64,000 bases of DNA, from positions 124,001 to 188,000 of the forward strand of contig PYST01000020.1 in the NCBI GenBank assembly GCA_003049485.1, written 5' to 3'. The translations under genes and the position numbers were made by a program. The notes under the pieces are model-generated. The model did no database searches, was not told the origin of the DNA, and was given only the letters and a program-made list of their open reading frames with translations. This DNA is from Ophioceras dolichostomum (taxonomy: Eukaryota; Ascomycota; Sordariomycetes; Magnaporthales; Ophioceraceae). How positions within the stretch are numbered: the first letter of the stretch is position 1; every line of letters starts with the position of its first letter. This document shows positions 55,597 through 64,000 of this stretch, in pieces.

Positions 55597-56466
55597 TCAG
55601 CACTCACCATCAGGCCTAGTAATCAGCCCCTCCTCCTCCGTAAACGAATGCCGCCTCGTCCACTCCTGCACAGCATCCCAGTTCACACAGGCCGAATCCA
55701 CCGTGTTATTCGCAAACGCCACCCCCGGTTTGTCTGCATTCCACGCGATTGCCCGCACGCCCAGGTCCGGCTGGCAGACCAGTCTCCTCCGCAACGTCTC
55801 GATGCAGTGGTCGATGTGCGGCGGGAAGTAGTTCTCGCCGTCCATGTCGTAGTGGCCCGTGTGGTTTTCATGTGGACCAGAACAGCCGACGCCGGCCACC
55901 TGGTGCCGGATCGAGTCGAGGCAATGCAGGTGGTGGTAGACGTTCATCGAGACCCAGACGTCGCCCGAGCCGTCGTTGAGCGGGATGCTCGAGAGGTCGA
56001 GGACGTCGAGGGACGCGGCGGGCACGCGGATGGAGTAGCCGTTCATCAGCTCCATCCAGCGGGCGGTCCTTTCGGGAGTTGGGTAGCCCTGGTAGGGACT
56101 CATGTGACCGTGGCCCTCTGGTTCGTGAGGCGTGAGGATTAGGGGTTGTGAGGATATTGCTTCGAAGGCCGGAGCTGTGGTTGCTTTGGGTTAGCCACAC
56201 CGCTCGCCATCTTGTTCGTGGAAATAACACTTACAAGGCACCATAGAGTACTGAGCGAGCTGGCCGCTGGGGCCGTGAGAGGAGCGTGCATCTTTGAGGA
56301 GCCAGCCAACAAGCAGGCCGACTGCGAAGGTCAAAACGTTGATGACCAGGTGCCTGATACCGAGTCCGCGACTCGAGGCTATCATGCTAGATCTGCTTTG
56401 CGAAGAAAGGCTATCCTCATCACCACCTTCCTCGCTCCGAATTGGTGAATACTTTTGGCGCGGCAT
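55597..56466 (-). CDS. UstYa/DUF3328 oxidase-type protein, first copy
   Basis: Two exons, 56466-56235 and 56174-55597, joined by a 60-bp intron, give 269 residues from MPRQKYSPIRSEEGG; another ATG at 56532 is possible. A single membrane helix (H-L-V-I-N-V-L-T-F-A-V-G-L-L-V-G-W-L-L) follows a short cytosolic part. The S-P-A-F-E-A-I motif appears right after the intron. The two HxxHC motifs that define the family are H-H-L-H-C and H-I-D-H-C, about 50 residues apart. UstYa/UstYb-type proteins are copper-dependent oxidases that cyclise ribosomal peptides in the ustiloxin, asperipin and phomopsin pathways. It stands 1.2 kb from the precursor gene and is divergent from it. A third exon after a GTGAGT near 55605 cannot be excluded. 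Confidence 0.85.
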
Positions 56467-57663
56467 GTTGTTTGTTGTCTCCCAGACCGATCCCAAGAGT
56501 CTTGCGAGGGAGTCTTGCGAGGGGAGAAGCATCGACTGGACACCGGTCTCGGCGGCTTCGTCAACGGGTTCGGTCAACTCTTGTGTCCAGATCTCGCTGG
56601 TCTAGCCGGCCGGTGCCGGTCATCAACGCATCAGCGTCGTACGACTGACATCGCCAAGGCCCTCCTTTGCCTCGGACGCAGACCTGTTGAGCAGATCTCT
56701 TATCTCGTGACTTATACCTAGAAGTGCACCAAGTGCGTTCCATGCACGGATACACTGACCGAGCAGCGGGGTTGGGGTTTGTCAAAAGGACGATGATGAT
56801 ACTGATAGCTCAGAAACGGACTTGAGTTTGTTAGCTAGGCAGAGAGGCACGGTCGTCCAGTGAGCACCGCCAAGGGAGCTTTACGAAGCCCACCGCCGTG
56901 CAAGGCAGATTAGGAAGGTGGTACAGTTTGGTGATCTCAGAAATCTACAAGTTTATAGAACTCTCGAAGGATCAAACCTGTGAAACTCTGCCTTCATGCC
57001 TGCTTGATTTGGCTTGGTTCGGTGGTCCTCGAATCTGTCTTGGCATCAGTCCCCGCCGCCCGCGTTCTGCCTTGTGCCCACCCCCCAAAGTGCTGGGCCG
57101 TACCGGTGCATGCCATGCACGATATGGATGAATCAGAAGCCAATGGTATCCACGCCGAAGAATCGATTCGGCTTGTCCGCTAGTCGGCCGCCGTGTCCGT
57201 TTACCCAAGATTCGGATCAGATCCCACCCACTACCCCGCCTCCTTCAGGATCCCTGTACTTTGCCATGCGGGGGATGGAGGGCGAGCCAGAGCGGCATGT
57301 CCACGAATCACACGCGCCGCTTGTGCGCGCGAGCGGTTATCTTGACGTCGGGCTTCTGCTACCGGCAGATACCTATCTCTGGACGAAGGCGTGGCGAAGC
57401 TTGTAGTATAGATCTTGGCTGGAGGTAAAAGGCCCGAGCCAGGGTCTGGGCATCTTGGTAGTGTCTGAATAACATCATCGCTGCCTTTGGATACACGTGG
57501 CTTGTGTATCATGCATGATGCTCCGCCATGGCTCGTGGCGGCCACTGGTTGGGAACTTGTCTGAATCCGAGTATTAGATCTCGGTCACCGCCACTCTTTT
57601 GTGTGATCGTACGAGTGTTGTTTTTACCGTTCGCCACTTAACCCTCTCTGCTCAAAGTTCAAC
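56467..57663. promoter_or_regulatory. shared upstream region of UstYa-like gene and precursor gene
   Basis: 1.2 kb between the divergent starts of the first UstYa-like gene and the RiPP precursor, with no gene of its own. It is the likely promoter interval for both. No regulator site can be named. Confidence 0.4.
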
Positions 57664-58287
57664 ATGCGTATCTCGACTGTATCTGCTCTCCTTGGGCTTG
57701 TCGCTGGCCTTGCCAGTGCGGCCCCCGCCCAGGCCAAGGAGGTCGACAGCCGTGAGGCTGCCCCTCAATTCTACGGTTAGTTTGTGTCGAGGAATACCCG
57801 CATCTCCAGAGCTGCCAGCTGACTTCTCCTCCAGACATCACCTACGTCGACAAGGTGAAGAAGCGCGAGGAGGCTGAGGGCAAGCGTCAGTTCTACGGTG
57901 AGTAGCTTCTCCCCGGGCTTTCCTATGATGAGCTGGCATACTGATGATGTCTCGTCATCAGACATCACCTACGTCGACAAGGCCAAGCGTGAGGAGGATA
58001 CCGAGAAGAAGCGGCAGTTCTATGACATCACTTATGTCGATAAGCGCGCCGAGGCCGAGGAGAACAAGCGTGAGGCCAGCCCTGAGGAGGCCGAGAACAA
58101 GCGCCAGTTTTACGACATCACCTACGTGGACAAGGCTAAACGCGAGCAGGAAGCTGAGAACAAGCGCCAGTTCTACGACATCACCTACGTCGACAAGCGA
58201 AAGGAGGAGGAGCAGAAGCGCAAGGCCGACCCTCAGTTCTATGATATCACCTACGTCGACAAGCGTGCTGAGGAAAAGAAGGAGTGA
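57664..58287 (+). CDS. dikaritin-type RiPP precursor, six QFYDITYVDK repeats
   Basis: Three exons, 57664-57775, 57835-57897 and 57962-58287, encode 166 residues. A signal peptide (MRISTVSALLGLVAGLASA) leads into six identical ten-residue repeats QFYDITYVDK separated by Lys/Glu/Arg/Ala spacers. Copies 2 to 5 follow directly after KR, the Kex2 site; copies 1 and 6 are preceded by EAAP and KADP behind a basic residue. Repeats are perfect while spacers vary, as in UstA and other DUF3328-linked precursors where the repeat is the core peptide. Both introns interrupt the Asp codon of a repeat (copies 1 and 2) at the same place. Lying between two UstYa-like genes, this is very probably the precursor of a cyclised secreted peptide with two Tyr in each core. 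The core does not match those I recall (ustiloxin, phomopsin, asperipin, epichloecyclin). Each core's exact ends are unknown. Confidence 0.88.
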
Positions 58288-59107
58288 AGACGCTCAACTG
58301 TCGCGATAGAGATTTTGTCGGTGAGCAGGGCGGTCACGAGGTCGATTCTGTAGACGCATGTTGCCGTATCATCGTTTTCTCGTAGCAGGTAGATTACTGA
58401 GGTATGCAGTGAGAATCAATTCGTTTGAGCTGCGCCGCCCCCTCCCGTGTAAGTTACCACCACATTGGTACCTACTTTCGGCATCTATCCCGTCATAGGG
58501 AATTTTCCCAGCACCAAGACGAGGGGGATGAATAACGAACAACTCCCTCGTGCTCGCTTGACAAGAGGGGACTCTCTTATCAATCGATTGCTGATGTATG
58601 ATGGAATAAGCGCTGTGCAAATCCCGCAATGTCGGGTGCGGACGGTGTTGGGTCACACACCTTCCTCTTCTGGTTGCACAGGAAGGATTGCCCTGCATGA
58701 TGGGGAAAGACGAAAACGAGCGGCACCGAACAGACTTTGCATGTAGTACTTGTATGGAGGAACTCGTGGTCATCGCCCCGCGCAGATCCCAAATTGTAGG
58801 TATCAAGTTGACGGACTCGCCGTCGCACCTGGCAAGCATTAATGCTTCGTTCGCTTCACCCGCCTCGCCTCACGTGCCTCCCACCTACATGCTGCGAAAG
58901 CACAATCCGGACAGCCAACGTAACGTCCCATCGACCACCCACCGGTAGTCTAGGTGAATCGTCATTCATCCAAATCTTTGCGTGCTCTCTAGGCTGGCCC
59001 AGTTGGTGGCTGTTCAGCTCTTGATCAGAGACACCATATTCTAAATCACTTACTTCTGCACCCGGCTGCCCTCCTTTAACGTATTGGAGCCTCACATCCC
59101 AAGAAAC
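58288..59107. other. spacer between precursor and second UstYa-like gene
   Basis: The 3' UTR of the precursor and the promoter of the next gene. I see no additional gene. Confidence 0.4.
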
Positions 59108-60154
59108 ATGGAGCCGCGGGAAAAGCGAGTGAACTTCAAGGACGACGCGGGCAGCATAGACAGCAGTGACGACGACCCTGTCTCAACGACGTCTCCCGGC
59201 ATCGACGAGACGGATGTAGAGGAATCACTACTGTCTCGAGATGGCAGCAGCAGCACTGGTATCCGCAGAAGATCTTGGAGGACAGCTCCTTTGTCCACAC
59301 GCGTTCTCTTCTCGGCCACACTCCTAAATGTCGTTCTGTTCTCGGTGTCTGTCTTCATGATAGTAACATCACTGAAGAGAACAAGCGGCGGCACATTATC
59401 AGACCAAGATCTCTGGAGGGCTACGTCGTACTACTGTAGGTGCTCCTACTCCTGGGGCTATGTAAATTCAGCACTGACTGTCACTAACTCCCTGCTATAC
59501 GGCTAAATAGCCCCCGTATTCGACCGCTTCACCATCCCAAAAGTCAACCGCGCAACCAACGGCACCTTCTGGGACACCGACCCCCCCTCGATCTGGCGAG
59601 TCCGCACGGGCGCCGCGGCCGACGCGGCCTGGGAATCGATCGGGAGCAACATCACGCCCATAATCATCTCCTCACAGGACGTCCGGCGTCTAGGCAAAGA
59701 CCCGACCACGGCCGTGAAGGCCCCCCCCTCGCTACAGCTCGGCGACGACGCCTACATCGCAGGTATGGACGTGTTCCACCACCTGCACTGCCTCGACAAG
59801 CTGCGCATGGAGATCTCCTACGCCCACTACCACGAGGCCGCGGAGGGGCCCAGCCCCGGGTCGGATCTGCACAGGGCGCATATCGACCACTGCGTGGACG
59901 TGCTGGCGCAGGCGTTGAGGTGTGCGGGCAGCGTGGACATGGTGACGTTCAACTGGGTCGAGGGGCACAGGCTGCCGCAGCCTGATTTTAACAATCGGAA
60001 GGTTTGCAGGGACTTTGAGGCGCTAAGGGGGTGGACGGTGCGGAATGGCGTGGATGGTGAGGCTTTCTTTAAGGCGGCGGGTGGGGGCCCGCCGGAGGGG
60101 GCGGTTGTTGTGAAGGAGTTTAGGCCGAAGCATCAGGGGGGTTCGGGTAGGTGA
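59108..60154 (+). CDS. UstYa/DUF3328 oxidase-type protein, second copy
   Basis: Two exons, 59108-59435 and 59511-60154, with a 75-bp intron (GTAGGT...AAATAG), give 323 residues from MEPREKRVNFKDDAG. An acidic, Ser-rich cytosolic part of about 75 residues precedes one membrane helix (F-S-A-T-L-L-N-V-V-L-F-S-V-S-V-F-M-I-V). The intron falls immediately before S-P-V-F-D, the same place as in the first copy. Both family motifs are present: F-H-H-L-H-C-L-D-K-L-R and H-I-D-H-C-V-D. Dikaritin pathways commonly need two UstY proteins (UstYa and UstYb), so a pair flanking the precursor fits. Its long acidic N-terminus sets it apart from the first copy. Copper binding and oxidase activity are known for relatives, not shown here. 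Confidence 0.85.
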
Positions 60155-60764
60155 AGGACTACGTTGGATGGCGTGGAAGTCTCAGCTGCAGAGTGTGCAG
60201 AACATTGGTGTTTTGCCCTCTGAATCTGGTGGGTTGCAAGGACGTACTAATATGTACTGCCGATGACCGGCTCATGTCCACCCTCCTATATCGAGCTAAG
60301 GTTTATCTACTACTGTTGCAGTCTGACTGCATATATAGGGGTACTCTCGCGGGCTGTTGTGTGACGTCGGTAGCTGTTGAATAGCACATGCCCTGCAGCA
60401 AGGGTGCTTTGTTGTTACCCTTGCGTTCCTTGCTTCTAGTGCTCAAGGCGGCAGTCAATATAGGGCCTGAATAAGTACTCAAGGGCTGCCTCATGGCGCT
60501 CCCTACCTAGTTATCCTAGCTGCATAGCTACTAGTGTCTCCGAGGCATGCACAAGTAGTTGTGGCCCCTGTTGCAACGGTTTGTCAGGTGGACTTGTATG
60601 GGATGTACCCTTATTTATGCATAAAGGGCAAGTCTCGCGCTTCACCCTCCCAGCTCACGTCTCTCACACTCATCACTTAGAAACATCGGAGTGCCCAGTC
60701 ACTACCAGTAGTGCTATCACTCACTATCTGCCCTTGCTATCTCTAAACACATATCTCCCCTCTA
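60155..60764. other. spacer between RiPP locus and aminotransferase
   Basis: A 0.6-kb convergent interval. It includes an imperfect palindrome CCCTTATTTATGCATAAAGGG-like near 60608-60629. I see no gene. Confidence 0.4.
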
Positions 60765-62372
60765 CTACAGATCGAGGGCCTTGGCAATCCTCGCCAGCCC
60801 GAGCTCTAGGTTATGCCTAGGCTGAGTGAAGACAATGCGGAAACACCCCGGTACCTCGCTCCCGAACTCCTTTCCTCCGACTAGATACACCTTCTCGGCA
60901 AGCAAGCGATAGTGAATCTCGTCTTCGACGTCTGTCTCAGAGTTGCCGTTGAATCGGCACTCCTGCGAGTCGACCGATGCGCCCTGGTCCGTCAACCAGG
61001 CACTGTGGACGGTTCCGTTAGTTCCGTTGGCGCTGATACCGTTGGAATGAGAAGTACTAGTAGTACCATTCGTAGCTTTGCTGCTGGCGCCATTTGAACC
61101 CCCGTTCATCTCGTGCGTCCCGTTCACCACCCCGTTCAATCCGTGGGACCCGTTCTTGTTGGTCCCGTTTGCGGTCCCATCCGAGGTTCCGTTGGTATGT
61201 TGGCCTCGCATCTTCCGCAGCTTCCACGCAGCCCCCAGATCCGCCCACACGAACAGCCCCGCGTTCGTGCCCCCGAGGAACGGCACGCCGAACCGATCCA
61301 GCCAGTCCGTCACGACCGCGTAGTTCTCCGCGATGCGAAGTCTGTTCTCCGCAACGTACCTGGAGACGAACGTGTGGTCCTCGAGGATCACGCAGGCGAC
61401 GTGGTCCAGGAACGCCGCCGGGTACGAATATGGTGCGTGCGCGTCCAGCGCGGCGACGAGGGCAGGGTTCGCCTGCGAGACGACGCAGCCGATGCGAAGG
61501 CCGTTGCCGCCGAAGTCTTTGCTTAGTCCCCATAGGACGTGGAGGAGGGCGGGGTCGATGATGCCTGATGGGTTGATGGATAAGGCGGACGTGAAGTTAG
61601 GAGTACTGCCGGTGGGTGCGGACGTGGATGCTGTTGAGGTGGAAGTGTTGGAGGAAGAATCCTCCTCGAGTGCGTGAGAGTGAGGAGGGTCGAACACGGA
61701 TAGCGCGTACACCTCATCCACCACGATGTGCAGGCGGTGTCGGTCGCACAGCCGCATTAGTGCCTCCAGCACATCGCGCGGGTAGCACCTGCCCAGAGGG
61801 TTGTGCGGGTTGCATAGCAGCAAGGCGCGCACTCGGATACCTCGGGCCTTGGCATCTAGCAGGGCGGCTTCGTACGCGGCCACTGCAGCCACGGAGAGCG
61901 GGTCGACGGTGGGGCCGAACGACACGGCGATGGTGCGGATCCCCGCCCGGTCCCCGATCTCCGAGGGGAAGGCCGTATAGTAGGGCCGGCCCAAGAGGAA
62001 GGCGTCCTCCGGGTCACCAAGTTCGAAAGCGATACGCTCAAGCGAGCCGGTGACGCCGGCCGAGACACTTATGTGGGAGGCGTGCACTGGAGTGTGGGGG
62101 CTGAACGCCGGTTGACTGTTGAAGAAAGATGCTAACGCGGATCGCAACCTGGCGCTCCCGTTCGGGCCCTCGCCGTACGAGAGCGCGGTGCGTGGTGGGT
62201 TGAAGTTCCGCTTGATATGCTCGATCAGCTCGGCCTGCATGAGACAGTTCTCGGCCGTGCCCAGGTTGATGAAGCCGGTGAGGTTCAAGTCTGGGCAGTA
62301 CGAGTTGGCCATGACATCCCAGAGTAGCTCCCGCCGCCGAAGCGACGCCTTGGTTCCCCGAGAGGACAGCAT
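60765..62372 (-). CDS. swnA: ACC-synthase-like PLP aminotransferase (SwnA-like)
   Basis: An intronless 535-residue protein from ATG 62372. Fold-type I aminotransferase motifs are in order: INLGTAENCLM, SYGEGPNGSARLRSALASFF, CNPHNPLGR, VVDEVYALSVF, and the PLP lysine Lys285 in GLSKDFGGNGLRIG. The tail F-R-I-V-F-T-Q-P supplies the substrate-carboxylate Arg. The pattern is that of fungal ACC-synthase-like aminotransferases, which includes SwnA of swainsonine clusters, thought to act on lysine toward pipecolate. About 65 residues (391-455) made almost only of Asn, Gly, Thr and Ser are inserted before the C-terminal domain. It lies 7 kb from the hybrid synthase, beyond the RiPP genes, on the opposite strand. 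Confidence 0.8.
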   Translation of the reverse strand: MLSSRGTKASLRRRELLWDVMANSYCPDLNLTGFINLGTAENCLMQAELIEHIKRNFNPPRTALSYGEGPNGSARLRSALASFFNSQPAFSPHTPVHASHISVSAGVTGSLERIAFELGDPEDAFLLGRPYYTAFPSEIGDRAGIRTIAVSFGPTVDPLSVAAVAAYEAALLDAKARGIRVRALLLCNPHNPLGRCYPRDVLEALMRLCDRHRLHIVVDEVYALSVFDPPHSHALEEDSSSNTSTSTASTSAPTGSTPNFTSALSINPSGIIDPALLHVLWGLSKDFGGNGLRIGCVVSQANPALVAALDAHAPYSYPAAFLDHVACVILEDHTFVSRYVAENRLRIAENYAVVTDWLDRFGVPFLGGTNAGLFVWADLGAAWKLRKMRGQHTNGTSDGTANGTNKNGSHGLNGVVNGTHEMNGGSNGASSKATNGTTSTSHSNGISANGTNGTVHSAWLTDQGASVDSQECRFNGNSETDVEDEIHYRLLAEKVYLVGGKEFGSEVPGCFRIVFTQPRHNLELGLARIAKALDL

Positions 62373-64000
62373 CGCGTGATTGAGGTGGATGGATGAGGTA
62401 ATTGGCTAGAAGCCTACTAGTAGGGCTTGGTAGGGGTCCGCTGCCGTGAGGTTCAGACGTTAGCAGTCTCGATAAGGCGTGGTTGAGGAGTAGTATGAGA
62501 GTGTCAGAACGCACGAAGTGTCGGCGCGAGATAAGGACTGGTCCGGTTCTCCCTCTCACTGAGGTCAGGGGCAAAGTCAGGGGCAAAGTCAAGGGCAAAG
62601 TCAGATGTCAACGATGTAGTGTGGGCAATAGGCATATCGCAATGAGGCATGCCGTCTTCGGACTCTGTCATTGCCGCCTTGTATCCCGGGAGGAAGGAGC
62701 AAGTTGCATGAGCATGGGCGGTAGAGTATTCGAGTCCAAATAATATTCCGCTTCATTCTGTGTCCATCCAACTTCTCTCGAATACAACATTCGCCTCAAC
62801 GCGTACAACATCCATGTGATGCAGGTTTGCATATTTGGTCACAATTCAAGACCAGACGCCCTTACCAAAGTACAGTACAGCCTACCTGCTCAGCGATACA
62901 TCGTAGGTTCCGTCCATGCGTGCAGGTAGTTGATACAGGCTCAGCGAGGGGGCACGAGGCGCTTGAGCCAAGTTCTCTTCGAGATACTAGTATTCTGTAC
63001 CCCGAAGTCTAGGTAGGTAGTTACACCGGACTCTTCACACTCGATCGGAGTTGTGCAATAGACTCCAACGTCCGAGGGACCCACGCGGTGTTAGTCCGAG
63101 ACTTTGCCACGACAAGGTATATCTTGCCGGTAGATAGTAGGCAATAATTAACGCACGTGCCTTGAAGTTTTAATGACCGTACCTTACTTAGTATCGTGAC
63201 AAACCTCCGTCCACCTGAATCCTCCGTGAGAATGGCATGAGCGCTTGGCAGTTCCAACCGATAAGAAGCCACGGTTCGTGTGGAGACGGACCGCTCTGCC
63301 GAGGACGGCGAGGCTGATGCTGACCGACAGACGCCGGGCCGTTACCGGTTAGGTCGGGGCGCTTCCGGGAAAAAGAGGAGTGAGTGAGTTACATCCACAT
63401 AAGCGAATCCGATTCGATGCGGAACATGGAAACAAAAATGGAAGGATTTCTGACGCAATGAGACCATAGTCTCGTGTATTCCTATCCAACCCCATTTTTG
63501 AGGATGAACAAGCAAATATTGACCAATTGGCGGAGAGGAAGTCCCCCGTTATGCCTATCACTCACACTGCTAGCTAGTACGGAATCGGCTTGAAGTTTCA
63601 ACCGATTGAACTCGAACCGATTGAACTCGAGTCTTGTCATCCCCGTGTTCCACTCGGCCGAGGAGACCGACGCATTCGACCGTGGCGACGTACAGGTACG
63701 GACTACCACCTCATCTCCACGTCGGACCGTGTATGTTACCAAATCCGGACTTTCATGCGAACAATGGATAGGTACTTACCTAGGTACCTACTGATGCCTA
63801 CTGCGGAGCCGCTGATCAACCCCCGGCTCGTCATCATCACCACATTCAAAATCCTTCCAGCCTTAACGTGACGACCTTGGCAGAGTACATGTACCTCTAC
63901 TTGCAGGGCTACGAGGCCAAGGACCCACGATGATACCATTACAACAGTCGTTCGACGATGAAGCGGCAGGCTTGTGATGACCCCTATTCCCTAGTAAACT
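62373..64000. other. right edge without a supported gene
   Basis: It starts with the aminotransferase promoter and holds three 12-bp tandem units at 62564-62599 (GTCAGGGGCAAA type). CCTAGGTACC words appear near 63779-63790. Open frames are short and featureless. Confidence 0.4.
62564..62599. repeat. 12-bp tandem repeat, three units
   Basis: GTCAGGGGCAAA at 62564 and 62576, and GTCAAGGGCAAA at 62588, about 200 bp upstream of the aminotransferase start. Confidence 0.7.

Noticed and set aside
57664..58287. Repeat precursor read as an alpha-pheromone gene
   Set aside because: Signal peptide and KR repeats fit, but the core bears no likeness to ascomycete alpha-pheromones and two UstYa genes flank it.

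Overview
This window looks like nuclear DNA of a filamentous ascomycete (Pezizomycotina, probably Sordariomycetes-like). Genes are monocistronic, some carry 50-100 bp GT-AG introns, and the contents are typical of such fungi: a tyrosinase, a GPI-type wall protein, DUF3328/UstYa oxidases, an AceTr (GPR1/FUN34/YaaH) transporter, and hybrid NRPS/PKS megasynthases. The species cannot be named from the sequence. One N at 18454, flanked by two identical 57-bp copies, marks a contig join.

Left part (1-24 kb): mixed genes. A six-exon secreted GPI-type protein (1768-3768, -) is followed by a Mug190-like SMP/C2 membrane-contact protein (5626-9819, -), a secreted seven-repeat PLL-type lectin (10483-11793, -) and a protein with a protease-like His/Asp/Cys arrangement (12930-15083, -). 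Next come a broken membrane-protein gene (15182-16321, +), an unknown 257-aa protein (+), a secreted cyanovirin-like protein (17672-18202, -), a tiny secreted protein (19978-20169, -) and a secreted tyrosinase (21365-22630, -).

Middle (25-32.3 kb): an array of very small cysteine-rich proteins that look like diverged paralogues. The shared layout is Met-Cys at residues 1-2, Cys11-x2-Cys14, Cys28-x2-Ala31, Cys near 44 and usually a terminal Cys pair. At least eight copies are recognisable, all but one on the minus strand. I cannot assign a function to this family. An AceTr-type transporter (32755-34052, -) and about 3 kb without a gene follow.

Right part (37-62.4 kb): a specialised-metabolism region. 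It holds a one-module NRPS (A-T-C), a PhyH-type Fe(II)/2-oxoglutarate dioxygenase, an NmrA-like reductase, a 2756-residue NRPS-PKS with order A-T-KS-AT-KR-ACP-reductase, and an ACC-synthase-like aminotransferase. The hybrid enzyme plus dioxygenase, NmrA-like reductase and aminotransferase match the core of the fungal swainsonine (SWN) clusters. Lying between the hybrid synthase and the aminotransferase is what looks like a separate small dikaritin-type RiPP cluster: a secreted precursor with six copies of a QFYDITYVDK repeat, two UstYa/DUF3328 proteins each with two HxxHC motifs, and an RTA1-like membrane protein. The apparent nesting of a RiPP locus inside an SWN-like cluster and the Met-Cys small-protein array are the two most noteworthy things here.
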